This document shows, piece by piece, positions 1 through 10,507 of a DNA stretch of 64,000 nt (the stretch's first letter is position 1; each line of letters starts with the position of its first letter). Origin of the DNA: Ampelomyces quisqualis. Taxonomy: Eukaryota > Ascomycota > Dothideomycetes > Pleosporales > Phaeosphaeriaceae. The stretch lies in the NCBI GenBank assembly GCA_018398575.1, contig JAGTXZ010000011.1:2790001-2854000 (forward strand), written 5' to 3'. The notes beneath the pieces are model-generated. The model searched no databases, was not told the DNA's origin, and saw nothing but the letters and a program-made list of their open reading frames with translations. The translations under genes and the position numbers were made by a program.

Positions 1-2
1 CA

Positions 3-155
3 GTAATCTTTGCTCTGATCAGCGGGTTCGTAGTTGTGCGAGGGGCGGTTTTCGCGCCGATCCAAGCGGGGATTTTGCTGGGGATCTGGGCTGTTGGCGT
101 CGCCGTTTATTATGTGAGATTGTGTGTGGTGTCTAGACAGGTTGCGGATGGCTAG
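3..155 (+). CDS. 3' end of a membrane-protein gene (partial)
   Basis: Frame 3 is open from the window edge to a TAG at 153-155 and encodes 50 residues. The reading is strongly hydrophobic, with two stretches long enough to span a membrane, a basic residue between them, and a short polar tail ending VADG. This looks like the last helices of a multi-pass transporter or other polytopic membrane protein. The N-terminal part lies outside the window, so the family cannot be named. An opening of 50 codons could occur by chance; the hydrophobic pattern is the main support. Confidence 0.4.
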   Translation, partial: VIFALISGFVVVRGAVFAPIQAGILLGIWAVGVAVYYVRLCVVSRQVADG

Positions 156-784
156 GATACGTCCCCTGTTGGTCGACGTCGCCATAGTTGTTCTAGCTAG
201 CTTCATGGCATGATTCCTTGCGTGCTTTGCAATCCCAAGCTGTCATTGGATAGCTACGCCAAGGCAATTGACTCAGCCACCGCCGCCACCTGTTCTCGTT
301 CCGGGCGCGCTAGTTCATCTTGGCATGTACTTAGTGGGCTTGGCATGTGGCTGATGGCGAAAGAGAGTGGGTCGCACAGCAACGACGACGCTCTCCATGA
401 TGCAACTCCGACAACGATTCGACAAATAAGATGGACTCCAGGAATGATGACAGTGGCTAGACGACCGCGAGAAAGATCTTCGATTACCCTTTGAAGTGTG
501 GTTGCGATGCGCGTGGCTGGAGAAAGCGTCAAGTCCTCGATGTCATAGGGATCGGCTAGCGGCAGCATCCCTGCTTGTGGTGCAGGTCGTAGCCACTTTG
601 TTGACCAGATGCATCTGCACTTCACTTCGCCTCTGTGTACGATTGTCGCGTCGCGGAAAGTTGTGTCGCGCTGATACCCCGGGTGTGTCTGTGGCAGTCA
701 GTCTCGATTGCATATAGAGATTCTGATCCTATCCATCGGGCCATCTGAGTATTGCCCCTGGTTGACTCGATACCATCCGCCAGC
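156..784. other. Intergenic, 5' region of the PhoD-like gene
   Basis: This 629-bp stretch lies between the partial upstream gene and the ATG at 785. Short open frames occur on both strands, but none has a recognisable domain. I see no RNA gene or repeat. It presumably holds the upstream gene's 3' UTR and the promoter and 5' UTR of the next gene. Confidence 0.6.
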
Positions 785-3028
785 ATGGCCCAACAACACC
801 CTCCCCACGAGAGCGAACCAGTGCCTCACCAACAAGACCCGAGCGGCGTCACGGGCGTTGGCAATGGCCCCCAGGTTGTGAGCACATCCGCGACCCTCGA
901 CGTCATTGCAGGGCCGCTCCTCAACTACAGGCGCACCAGCAACCAGCAGACGGGCCAGCCCATATGGCACGGCAGCGTCTTGATCGTCACCACCCCCGGC
1001 CAGCAGAACCCTGAGCTCGTCCTTTCACCAGCCGGCGCAGTCGATGCGAGTCTTGGCGACGTCAGGTTCAGCGTGGATGCGCGACCCTTCCACGGGGAGA
1101 AGCTGTACGAAGACCCCAAGCGCGCCTTCTGGCGCTTCATCATAGAGGCCCCCATGCAGCAGTTCGAGTCGCGCTGGAGCTACCATGTCCGCAATCTGGT
1201 CTACGTGGACCGCGAGAAGCTGGAGAAGCCCCAGGTCTTTGTTGTGCCCGCTGCCTCGCAGTCGATGCGCATCATGTTCCACTCGTGCAACGGCTTCAGT
1301 GTAGGCACCGATGTGGATGCGTGGTCCGGCCCTGCGCTATGGAACGACGTGCTCCGCATGCACGCCCAGAAGCCGTTCCACGTCATGCTTGGAGGAGGCG
1401 ACCAGATCTACAACGACGGAGTGCGCGTCGACGGCCCCCTAAAGCCCTGGACAGACATTAGCAACCCGCACAAGCGCCGCGAGTATCCGTTCGGCGAGCA
1501 GATGCGTGCCGACTGCGACGAGTACTACTTCAACAACTACGTCAAGTGGTATGGCCAGCGCCCCTTTTCCACCGCGAACAGCCAGATTCCGCAGGTCAAT
1601 ATCTGGGACGACCACGACATTATCGATGGCTTCGGCTCGTACACCGACCACTTTATGAAGTGTGCTGTGTTCAGAGGCATTGGCGGTGTCGCGCACAAGT
1701 ACTACCTTCTCTTCCAGCACCACCTGGCTCCACCCAAGAGTACCTTTACGACCGATGCGCCCAAGACGACGAATGTCGGTGCACACGGCACTACACCTGC
1801 CGATCCAGTACAGCTCAAGGCAACGTTTGTCATGACGGACGATGTTGGCGACCCGTCGTACATTCTGGGACATAAGCCGGGACCGTACGTGGAGGAGCGC
1901 AGTCGCAGTGTCTACTGCCAGCTCGGCGCACGCATTGCCTTTGCTGGTATCGATGCGCGGACGGAGCGCACTCGTCATCAGATCAATTATCCCGAGACAT
2001 ACAAGGCGCTATTTGATCGGTTGGATAAGGAGTACTCTGCGAATCCAGACTTGAAGCACTTGATCCTGCTTCTTGGTGTGCCTATTGCCTACCCACGTTT
2101 GATCTGGTTGGAGAACATCCTACAGTCGCCGCTCATCGCACCCATCCGATTCCTGAACAAGCGCTTCGGATTCGCGGGTGGCTTTTTCAACCAGTTTGAT
2201 GGCAAGGTCGATTTGCTTGATGACTTGGACGACCACTACACTGCCCGTCAGCACAAGACGGAGCGCCGCGAGCTCATCCAGATGCTGCAGAACTTTTCCA
2301 AGAAATTCTCCGCCCGCGTGACCATCCTCGGAGGAGACGTGCATCTCGGCGCCGTTGGACGCTTCTACTCGAACCCCAAGCTCCAGATCCCCGCCGAGCA
2401 GGACTGGCGCTACATCCCCAACATCATCAGCTCGGCCATCACCAACAAGCCGCCGCCCCAGGCCGTTGCCAACCTCCTCGCCCGCCGCAACAAGATCCAT
2501 CACCTCGACCACGACACGGACGAGACGCTCCTGGAGATTTTCGACCGCGACCCAGGCCTCAGTTCCAACGGCGAAAAGCTCTCCCCCAACGGCGAAACAA
2601 GTCTCACCAACGGCAACGCATCCACCGCAGACAGCAAAATCGACAAGAAAACCTCCGACGCAAACCACGCTACCATGCCCTCCCGCAACTACGCAATCAT
2701 CTGCGAATCAGCCACACCGTCCACACCCACTTTATCCCCACCCGACGCCCCTCGTACCAACGGCGACGCAGCCTCCACCGTGTCGGCACCACCAGGCAAG
2801 AAAGATAATCCGCGCCACCCGATCCACGTCGGCGAACAGGGCGCGGGGACACAGCATCCTGCTGCGAATGGGCTGCAGCCGACGGGGCTGTGTGGGCCGT
2901 TTGGTCTCGATGTCAGTCTGCGCGTGGAGATTAGTAATGCCGATGGCGAGGGGCGCACAGATGGGTACGGGTTCAGTATTCCTGGTCTAGCGGTTGGGGG
3001 CAGGGGAGAGCAGGGGACCAAGTGGTAG
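785..3028 (+). CDS. PhoD-like phosphatase-domain protein
   Basis: A single-exon gene encoding 747 residues. I start at the ATG at 785; the frame stays open upstream but has no earlier ATG. Metallophosphatase motifs of the PhoD-like fold appear in order: GGGDQIYNDG near residue 200, WDDHDIIDG near 273, and GGDVHLGAVG near 516, supplying the Asp, His and Asn residues that hold the two-metal centre in this family. From about residue 590 to 690 the protein is rich in Ser, Pro, Asn and Thr and likely disordered, then ends with a Gly-rich tail. No signal peptide or membrane segment is visible, unlike bacterial PhoD, so a cytosolic phosphoesterase is inferred. The substrate cannot be read from sequence. 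It converges on NBP35 across 371 bp. Confidence 0.85.
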   Translation: MAQQHPPHESEPVPHQQDPSGVTGVGNGPQVVSTSATLDVIAGPLLNYRRTSNQQTGQPIWHGSVLIVTTPGQQNPELVLSPAGAVDASLGDVRFSVDARPFHGEKLYEDPKRAFWRFIIEAPMQQFESRWSYHVRNLVYVDREKLEKPQVFVVPAASQSMRIMFHSCNGFSVGTDVDAWSGPALWNDVLRMHAQKPFHVMLGGGDQIYNDGVRVDGPLKPWTDISNPHKRREYPFGEQMRADCDEYYFNNYVKWYGQRPFSTANSQIPQVNIWDDHDIIDGFGSYTDHFMKCAVFRGIGGVAHKYYLLFQHHLAPPKSTFTTDAPKTTNVGAHGTTPADPVQLKATFVMTDDVGDPSYILGHKPGPYVEERSRSVYCQLGARIAFAGIDARTERTRHQINYPETYKALFDRLDKEYSANPDLKHLILLLGVPIAYPRLIWLENILQSPLIAPIRFLNKRFGFAGGFFNQFDGKVDLLDDLDDHYTARQHKTERRELIQMLQNFSKKFSARVTILGGDVHLGAVGRFYSNPKLQIPAEQDWRYIPNIISSAITNKPPPQAVANLLARRNKIHHLDHDTDETLLEIFDRDPGLSSNGEKLSPNGETSLTNGNASTADSKIDKKTSDANHATMPSRNYAIICESATPSTPTLSPPDAPRTNGDAASTVSAPPGKKDNPRHPIHVGEQGAGTQHPAANGLQPTGLCGPFGLDVSLRVEISNADGEGRTDGYGFSIPGLAVGGRGEQGTKW

Positions 3029-3399
3029 TGGAGGGTGCGGGGGACGTGTTCCCTTTTACTTTTTTTTTTTTTTTTTTTTTTTGAAATTCCTTCTAGTGAA
3101 AACTTATACCCTGTTTTTTTTTTCCGTGGTTGTAGTTTGGTGGTGTGTGAGTTTTGGTTCTGGATGATGAAAGCGTGGGGGGTTTCTTTTTCTCCTGTTG
3201 GGCAAGAGTGCGGGGTGGTGTGTTTATTCCATGCATGTCTGTCTGTGTGAAGTGGGCCAGGAAGGAAGAAACATGGATGAAACAGCACGATGTGCAGAGC
3301 AGATAGGATAGGAATAAACCCATTTTTTTCTTCTTCAAGCACAGTGTCTGACCAGGACGCCGCCCAGTGCCCAAAAACGCTATAGAAAATGTGCGCATC
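3029..3399. other. Convergent intergenic region with a T23 tract
   Basis: This is shared 3' flanking DNA of the PhoD-like gene (+) and NBP35 (-). It contains an uninterrupted run of 23 T at 3060-3082 and a further T8-9 near 3114. Small open frames through these homopolymers are composition artefacts. Confidence 0.7.
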
Positions 3400-4493
3400 T
3401 CACTCTTCCTCGTCGGGCAACACGTCTTCCCGGCTCAGCCCCAGTTCCTCCCCGACCCGCCTTACCACCTCTTTGATAGCGGCGCACGCCGGACTATCCG
3501 GGTACGCGGTCAAGAAGCTCTCGCCGTAATCGCAGGCCATGCCGATGCGCGGATCGAGCGGGACAGCGCCCAAGAAGGGGATATTTTCGTCCTGGGCCAA
3601 CCGACTCGCGCCGCCGGTACTGGGTTTGAAGATTTGCGAGGCGTGCTTGCACCCGGGACAAACGAAGCGCGACATATTTTCCACGAGCCCGAGGATGCGT
3701 ATCCCTGCTTTGCGGCAAAAGTCGATTTCCCTGCGGACATCGAGGAGCGCGACTTCCTGAGGTGTGGAGACGAGGACGGCGCCGCTGACACCGCTCTGCT
3801 TGAGGAACGAGGTGACGCTGAGATGTTCGTCCGAGGTACCGGGCGGGGTATCGACGATGAGGAAATCCAACTCGCCCCACGTGACGTCCATGAGGAATTT
3901 CTTGATCAGCCCGTTCTTCTTCGGCCCCCGCCATATCACGGCGTCGTCGCGGTTGGGCAGCATGAATTGCACGCTCATGACGCCGAGATTCGCAGACACC
4001 CACACGGGCTCCCACCCGTCTGCGCTGACGTGGATGGTCTCGTCTTCGACGCCCATCATTTTCGCTATCGACGGGCCGCAAATGTCCGTGTCCATCAATC
4101 CCACCGTGCTCGCGGCATGGGCGCTGAAGCCGTGCGACAACATGCTGCTAAAGGTCGATTTGCCGACGCCGCCTTTGCCCGAGAGGACCAGGATTTTGTG
4201 CTTCACGTCGGCGAGACGCGCGGTTATGATGGGTATGTCCGGGTCGGGTCCTTTGGGGGCGGACGCGCATATGGCCTGGTTCGGGCATCCGGCGCAGTTG
4301 TCTGCTGTGCCGGCTTGTTGTGACTCCGGCCCGGGGCAGTGTTCTGTAGAGCGCGTGGTTAGCACCTGCGGATGCGACAGCAGTGAGGGGTGGCGGGGCG
4401 CTGTGTACCGGGCTCCGGCGCAACGAGCTTCGGCGCTGCCTTGAGGGGCGCGTCCAAGTCCATCTGCGTTGGCTCTTCTAGTGAGGGTGCCAT
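3400..4493 (-). CDS. NBP35: Cytosolic Fe-S cluster assembly scaffold ATPase Nbp35
   Basis: Two exons: 4493-4409 and 4343-3400, encoding 342 residues. The 65-nt intron starts GTACAC, has a GCTAACC branch site and ends CTACAG. Splicing joins the N-terminal residues to EHCPGPE and completes the diagnostic four-cysteine motif CX13CX2CX5C at residues 31, 45, 48 and 54, which binds the N-terminal 4Fe-4S cluster of Nbp35 and is absent from its partner Cfd1. The deviant Walker A GKGGVGKS is at 84-91, and a CPGC pair near residue 250 is the bridging-cluster site. Nbp35 works with Cfd1 to build and hand on Fe-S clusters to cytosolic and nuclear proteins and is normally essential. Length matches the family. 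The start is the ATG giving MAPSLEE. Confidence 0.95.
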
Positions 4494-4756
4494 ATTGCGT
4501 GCGACGGCAAAGGTGCGGGCGCGGCGGCTACATGGTGGTGTGGAGAGGAAAAGGCAGAGAAGCTTGCTAATCAACGAGCATCATAGGGCTGAGCTAGCGT
4601 GGTTCCGCCCCACGTCGTCCCGTCTCGGGTTGCATCAGTCACGTGGCGCGACGCACGGTGATTGGACAGACGTTGCTTGAGAACTGTCTCGCTTCATGCA
4701 AAGTATGCTCGTCTAATGTAGTATATTCATCATGGTTCGCCTGCCATCCTACCCGT

Positions 4757-7700
4757 CTACTGCAGCTTGACCATGACGTACGGAATCTCGACATCCTCCT
4801 CATTCTGGTCCTCGGCAGTAATCTCAAAGATGACGTTCTTCTGGTGGCCTGGTACGGCCTTCTTGCTGACGTGCTCAACGAGCTTGCTCATCCTGGATTC
4901 CATCAGTACACATATTCGCAGAGGGAACAGGCTACTTACGACAAGCCCATGCGGTCCTTCAACTTGGCTGGCGGGTAGAAGGACGCGTACAGCAAGCTCA
5001 CACCAGAGCTGACCATCTGAATCGACAGGCCCTTCTTCTCAAAATGCTCGACAAACTCCTTCAACGTAATGTCTTCCACCTCGAACCGGTCCCACAGCTT
5101 GTCAATCGTCACATCGCCGTCAGGTCCTCTGTACTTGCCCTTGGGGCTTGCAATCGGCTCACTGAAGCCAAAGAAGGGCAGCGCCAAGTTGATGAAACCA
5201 TTCTTGTACTGCTCGATATCTGTCTTGCCGTCGACGATCTTGTACAGCTCAAGGTTGACAAGACCAGTGACGAGCGCCGTCGTAGTGGCAATCGCCGGAA
5301 TGATCTTGCCCGCGATGAACTTGGTCTTGAGTCGGTCTGCCGTTTCAATCTTGTAGTTCTCGGCGCGCAGGTTGCTGGCTGCTGTGATGAAATCAATGTG
5401 ATGGTTCGAGTCGTCATCCTTCTCGAACTCAACTGGCTCGAGCTTGAAGCCTGCTAACGACTTGGGTGCCGGGAGCTGGTCGATGATCTTGTTGAGGTCA
5501 TCATTCTCGTTTCCTCCAGCAGCCTGAGCAGAGTTCGGGTCAGGGTCCGAGTCGTTGGCTTGGATCTTGACCGTGGGATCTGGCTTGAAGTCTGGCACGA
5601 TCATGTCGTTCAAGACTTCAATGTAGTGCTCACGCGTCGCATTGGGCGTGATGCCGTAGTTGAACGCGTGTAAGTGAGCACCTGCCTCCACATATGTGAA
5701 GTGGGTGTCGTTGTTCGGGTCAAATTTCAATGGGTCTGGCGCACGCTTGGGTCCAGACCAGAATTGTTGTCCAGAGCCGGTTGTGGAGTCCTTGGGGAAG
5801 TTGTAGAGCAGTTGCGCGATCTGATGGTTGTAGCTCTTCTCGAACTGGTGGCGAGCCCAAATGATGCAGTCGTCGTATGAAAGCGGCTTCTCAGTCACCA
5901 AAAACTCCTTCAGTGTGTCTAGAGTTTGCTTCTCATTACCCGACTGCTTCAAGGATGCACCGAGGTAATCCGGCTGTGTGAGGTACAGGTTGACTACTTC
6001 AGGTCCCTTGACGAACAATGAATCGAAGGCTTCGCGCGCCCATGCGATAGTGTGTTCGATGCGGTTGGGAAAACTCCGCAGTGTGCACATGGGAAACGAC
6101 TTCTCTGGTGGATCCTGTGATGACGAGTATGATTCTGTGATGAAAGGTAGCACGACCTGGGTGTTGCCCTTGGTACCGAGAGTACCGCTGTCTAGTAGAG
6201 ACTTGCGGAAGAAGACGCATCGTCGGTCAACATATGTTCGTGCCTCGACATTGTCAAGTGCGTTCGTGACTGCGTCCAGCTCGTTCCAGAAAGTCTCATT
6301 GAAGATGTGCTCGGTTTCCGGTCCGACCTTGTCTTGCAGTGTGACAATCTTGCCTTGGAGATCAGGGTTCATCGCTTGCACTGCCTTCGCAGCAGCGTCA
6401 CTCTTGAGTTTGCCAACGTCCGTTGGTCGAAACAAGAATTGTCTGTTGAGATTGCTCTTCTCGATCTGGTCGTTGTCTGTCACAGTAATGCGGCCCTCTG
6501 GTCCAGCACCAAGCCCCATCATGGCCCAGTTCTTGAGCATCTCACAACCGATGGCGCCAGCTCCAACAAGAAACTCCTTGATGTTGCCCAGCTTCTTCTG
6601 GTACTCTTGTCCGAGCACAGCAATCTGACCGTCGTAACGCGAGCCAATCGGAGCGCACTGCTCTTCCGATCGCGCTGTTGAAGTTGGTATCGACTCCAGC
6701 GAATCAAAGTAAAGGAATTGAACGATGGGATGGAACTTTCCGGAGACCGACTTCAAGACTTCCTGTGCAGCCATGCCACCAAAGAATGCTGCAACGGGGC
6801 TGAGATCACCGCGCGCCTGGTAGCTCAACTCCTTGATCAGCTTCTCGTCGAGCTCCACCTTCTCCTCTCCTTGTCCGGCAAGTTTCTGCGCAATCTTGAC
6901 AACGTCTGCCGCGTCAGCCTCGTGGTGTGGTCGTGGGAACTCTCCCTTGTGCTGGCTCGCAAACTTGTGCAGCGCTTGGAAACCAACATGCAGCTGCTGT
7001 GGGCGGTCGAACTTGGCGAAGTCGGAGATCAAGAGCTCAGGCTTCTTTAGCTGCTGGCTGAACGGCTCAAAGTTGATAATCTTGGGCATCTTGACCTGTA
7101 TGTATTGGCCACCGCCCTGGTATGTTCCCAGCCCAGAAACGTCGCCAATAGAAAACGTGTAAGGTCCCTTGACCTCAATCTTGCGTGGCGCGCAGCCGTT
7201 CAAGCTCTCCATGCCCTTGACCTCTGAGAAGGTGACCCAGTCGCCATCCTCGAGGCCGTGTCTAGTCTCGTCCAGCGCAGATACGAGACCCGACTCGTCG
7301 ATTCCTGCGATGATGCCATTCGTGACGTTCTCGCCGGTGGGGTCGCCGATGGTGAAGTTCTTGCCAAAGTCGGTGAAGATGGTACCGAAGAGGCCGTATG
7401 TGTCGGTGATGACGATGTAGATGCCGTTCTCGTGGCAGTAGTCTGCGATCTTGATCTGGTCGTCGAGCAAGGTATCGGTGAGCACGACGACCTGGAACTG
7501 CTTGAGCTGGGCCAGGTCTGACGTCAGGGCCTTCCCGCGGAACTCGTGCACGGGCGTGTATGGGTTGAGTTCAGAGACGCGCGGGACGGTGACGGAGGCG
7601 CGGGGCTTTCCGACGTCTTCGGGGCGGAGGAAGAACTGCGACGACAGGTCGGCGAGGGCGGCGGGCTTGGGGTCGAACAGGGTTAGCGACTTGACACCCG

Positions 7701-7988
7701 CGAGTGCGATGTTCTTTGCAATCTCAACGCCGAGACCCCGCAGTCCCGCGACGAGGACGTTGGAAGAGCCCATGCGCTTCATGGCCTCGTGGCCCAGCAC
7801 GTACAGCTGCCTGCTGTAGAGCGACTCGTCGATGTCGCCAGTGCTGCCGGACGCCTCCTTGAGCTGCTCGACAGCCGTGGCAGGGCTGTCGACCTGCATG
7901 CTTTCCTTGGTCGTGTCAGTCGTGTTCGTCGTGTGTATTGAGCACGCATCCAGGGGCGGCATCAAACAAGCCGACGACTTACGGCCAT
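4757..7988 (-). CDS. UBA1: Ubiquitin-activating enzyme E1
   Basis: Three exons: 7988-7983, 7905-4940 and 4892-4757, encoding 1035 residues, the normal E1 length. The first coding exon is only ATGGCC, followed by a GTAAGT intron with an ACTGAC branch site; joining gives MAESMQVDS, like other fungal Uba1 N termini. The last intron (4939-4893, GTAAGT...CAG) restores the conserved C-terminal ubiquitin-fold domain ending in VKLQ; reading through it would stop right after MGLS. Visible features are the inactive adenylation half with the LYSRQLYVLG start, the active adenylation half with GAGAIGCEMLKN, and the catalytic cysteine in FPMCTLRSFP near residue 600. The enzyme activates ubiquitin with ATP and passes it to E2 enzymes; it is essential. 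It lies downstream of, and in the same direction as, NBP35 in the minus-strand order. Confidence 0.96.
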
Positions 7989-8768
7989 GATGTTTTCTTT
8001 CTTAGCCGGCCCTTCGTCCGAGACGGAGTGTTTTCTCTTGGACGCCAACTTGCCGACCGTTGCGGACCCGGGCAGCTGTCAGTGCGGGGTGACGTGGTGG
8101 TTGAGCGACCGAAGAGCAGCCAAACGATGTGGTGGGGTGCTGCCGGGGTGAAAGTGGAGTGTTGGAGGTGGGGGACAAGGGCTGTGGTGGCGCAGAAGTT
8201 GAGGCAGCAGCGTGAGGCGGATGTCGTTGTGTGATGGATCAGTTTGCCTTGCCATGGTGCTAGAGCTCCCTCCATGTCCCACTTTCTTGGCGGTGCCGTC
8301 GCATCACAACGTCACACGTCCCTACCGGACAAAAAAACTGTCTAGTCACAGCCGACAAAGGATCCAGGTGTTAAGGGAAGGAAAAGTCTGGGTTTCATCA
8401 CTGCCATAGACAGATCTCAGTTCGTTATCGCCGTGCCATCCCGTCCTTCTCTGTATCGGTCATTACGTGTAATTGGTTCCCAAACGCCTGACCCGCGGAT
8501 ATGCGTGCCGCGAGCTCCAAATGCTCACTGTTTTCCACCCGCGAGCTCCAAATGCTCACTGTTTTCCACCCATGCGAGAAAAGCAACGCTGATATGAAGG
8601 AGCAAGTGAAGCAGAACAAAAAGACTTTGTACATTTCAAAAGCAACAAGAACAAGTGCAACACACATCATCGCCGTGACGAATGTCTTGTATTCCGCGTC
8701 CTTCGGTCTGAACTGGCGCTACCTGTCATCGTTGTTAGCCTCTATCAATCCATAGCGAGGATGGAGTG
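7989..8768. other. UBA1 upstream region with a 31-bp tandem duplication
   Basis: This 780-bp intergenic stretch holds the UBA1 promoter on its left and the 3' flank of the surface-protein gene on its right. Apart from the perfect direct repeat at 8510-8571 I see no coding or RNA feature. An open frame across 8425-8670 on the minus strand runs through that repeat and resembles nothing known. Confidence 0.6.
8510..8571. repeat. Perfect 31-bp tandem duplication
   Basis: Two identical head-to-tail copies, 8510-8540 and 8541-8571, each starting GCGAGCTCCAAATGC and ending TTTTCCACCC. No divergence between copies, so the duplication is recent or recently homogenised. Confidence 0.95.
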
Positions 8769-9845
8769 TCAAGACCTACTGGAACTTGTGTAATCTGAGT
8801 AATAATAACTCGACCCGCTAATCGTGGTGCTCTTGTCATCATGCTTCTTGTCCTGATGTCTCTTGAGGCCCAACATAAGCGCCAACCCACCCAGCGCAGC
8901 AGCGACGCCCGCGCCCTTGGCAACGCCGCCGTGCTTCTTCTCGCTGCCGACGCGCGATGGCCGAGCGGGGCGTGCAGCGCCGTACCAGCGTCGTCCGCCG
9001 GATGCAGCCGCGCCGCCCGAGTGACGGTGTTCTTCCATGTAGGTTTCCTCGTGCGTGTGCTTGTTTTTCTTGCCGAGTCCAAAGATGGCGAGAAGCGTGT
9101 CGAACAGGGCGCGCGCGCAGCAGAACAAACAGAGGAGCAGGAGGAGGAATATACCCAGGAGAACGCCAATGACGATGCCTGCAATCGCGCCACCAGACAA
9201 GCCGCCGCCGCCGCTCTCGACCTGCTGGGGGGTGCCGTTGACGCCCGTGGGGATGGGCGTCTGGAAGGGCACGGTGGCGGTAGGGCGGCCGGTGTAGGTG
9301 ACTATGACGAGGCCTGAGCTGGTTGGTCGCAGAGGGGCAGATGGAGCGAGCGTACCTGGAGGGACGAGGGTGGGGAGGATGCCGCCGCTCGAGCCGCCGT
9401 TGTTGACGACGCATTGCTGGTTGACGTCGCAGTAGAGGCCCGACGAGCAGCACTTGGTGCCGCAGACTTGCTCGGACGCCTTGCACGTCGCCGTCGGTGC
9501 CGCGGCGCCGACGAATGTGCTGTACACGGATGTCTTGGTCACGAGCCCAACCGTCTCAACGTACGTCGTCGTGTGGTACTGCCAGGAGCCGCCGCCGCCG
9601 CCGCTGTCGCTGGCGCACTGCGCTTGGTTGTTGGCGTCGGTCATGCAGTACGTGCCGGACGGGCAGCACAGTTGGCCTTGCCAGCCGCAGAGCGTGCCGG
9701 CGCATTGCCGCTTTTCGATCTGCGAGGCGTTGTGCAGCTGGCGGAACTCGTCGAGGTGGACGGGGTACGGCTTGGCGAGGGCAGCGGGGAGGTGGGCGAC
9801 TGCGAGCAGGCCGAGCACGGCCGCGGGGGCGTCGAAGAGCCGCAT
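8769..9845 (-). CDS. Secreted/cell-surface cysteine-rich protein with one membrane anchor
   Basis: Single exon, 358 residues, starting at the ATG at 9845 because it opens a clear signal peptide (MRLFDAPAAVLGLLAVAHLP...ALA). The mature region has two Cys-rich modules, CAGTLCGWQGQLCC...C and CKASEQVCGTKCCSSGLYCD, separated by a Gly run and a Thr/Ser-rich segment. A Pro/Thr-rich linker follows, then a strongly hydrophobic helix near residues 220-245 followed by CC, and a basic, Gly/His/Ser-rich cytoplasmic tail. This is the architecture of fungal type I wall-spanning surface proteins. No catalytic domain is recognised, so the role is unknown; carbohydrate contact or wall sensing would fit. Confidence 0.75.
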   Translation of the reverse strand: MRLFDAPAAVLGLLAVAHLPAALAKPYPVHLDEFRQLHNASQIEKRQCAGTLCGWQGQLCCPSGTYCMTDANNQAQCASDSGGGGGSWQYHTTTYVETVGLVTKTSVYSTFVGAAAPTATCKASEQVCGTKCCSSGLYCDVNQQCVVNNGGSSGGILPTLVPPGTLAPSAPLRPTSSGLVIVTYTGRPTATVPFQTPIPTGVNGTPQQVESGGGGLSGGAIAGIVIGVLLGIFLLLLLCLFCCARALFDTLLAIFGLGKKNKHTHEETYMEEHRHSGGAAASGGRRWYGAARPARPSRVGSEKKHGGVAKGAGVAAALGGLALMLGLKRHQDKKHDDKSTTISGSSYYYSDYTSSSRS

Positions 9846-10507
9846 GCTGAGGGCGATGGGAAGGCCCAACGCAGGCTGGGGAATGTGAAGAGGGGGTGTT
9901 GGAGGGCGGCGAGCGGTGAGCGGTGCAGTGCGTTGGCTGCGATTGGAGCGGGGTCGATGGTGGGCTAGCCGTCTAGCTGCAGGTGGACGACACTTCAATC
10001 AGCAGTCTGAAATGCGACGACACTCCAATCAGCAGTCTGAAATGCGACGACACTTCAATCAGCAGTCTGAAAATGCTCGGAAGGGGGAATACGAGTGGGG
10101 AGGAATGCGGTCGTGCAACGGAAATAGGTGCACTTAGATTTGCAGTTGGGGTGGTTGGCGCAAGTGGCTGGGAGAGGCTGGGAGCTGCCCAAAACACCAC
10201 GCGGCACAATTGCGGGCGGGACACGTCAAAACTTATCGCTAGGCGGTTCCTTGTCGATGTTTACAAGTTCCAAGCGAGCTTGGGAGAGAGATGCAGGCGG
10301 TTGTGTGTGCGTGGATAGCTGCTGTGCTGGTGCATGCTGTGTGCGATGGGACGACGGTGGTGCGCCCGGCCAAACACCAGCCGACGTTCACCCAGCAACG
10401 ATGACAGCCAGCCCGCCTCGAGCTGACGTCATTTCACCACGTGCAAGCTACGTTGGACACCACCAGGCCATCTCCAACTCATCCACCACAAACTATCGTA
10501 TGCATCG
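9846..10507. other. Intergenic region with a 30-bp triple repeat
   Basis: This 662-bp region is the promoter side of the surface-protein gene and the 3' flank of the GMC oxidoreductase gene. It contains the 2.7-copy repeat at 9991-10072. Nothing else recognisable is present. Confidence 0.6.
9991..10072. repeat. 30-bp direct repeat, 2.7 copies
   Basis: Units at 9991-10020, 10021-10050 and 10051-10072 (partial) share CAATCAGCAGTCTGAAA; the first two full copies differ at one base (CACTTC versus CACTCC). It sits about 150 bp upstream of the ATG of the surface-protein gene. Each unit contains CCAAT or TCAAT followed by CAGCAG, so it could act as a repeated regulatory site, but that is inference. 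Confidence 0.9.

Noticed and set aside
3400..4323. Long + strand ORF (318 codons) over NBP35
   Set aside because: It is the antisense shadow of NBP35, whose cysteine and Walker motifs are unmistakable on the minus strand.
8425..8670. 81-residue hydrophobic ORF on the minus strand
   Set aside because: It translates through the 31-bp duplication and starts with no supporting context; likely chance.
9305..9350. Possible 42-nt GTACGC...CAG intron in the surface-protein gene
   Set aside because: No branch-site sequence, and the unspliced Thr/Pro/Ser-rich reading is in keeping with the flanking linker.
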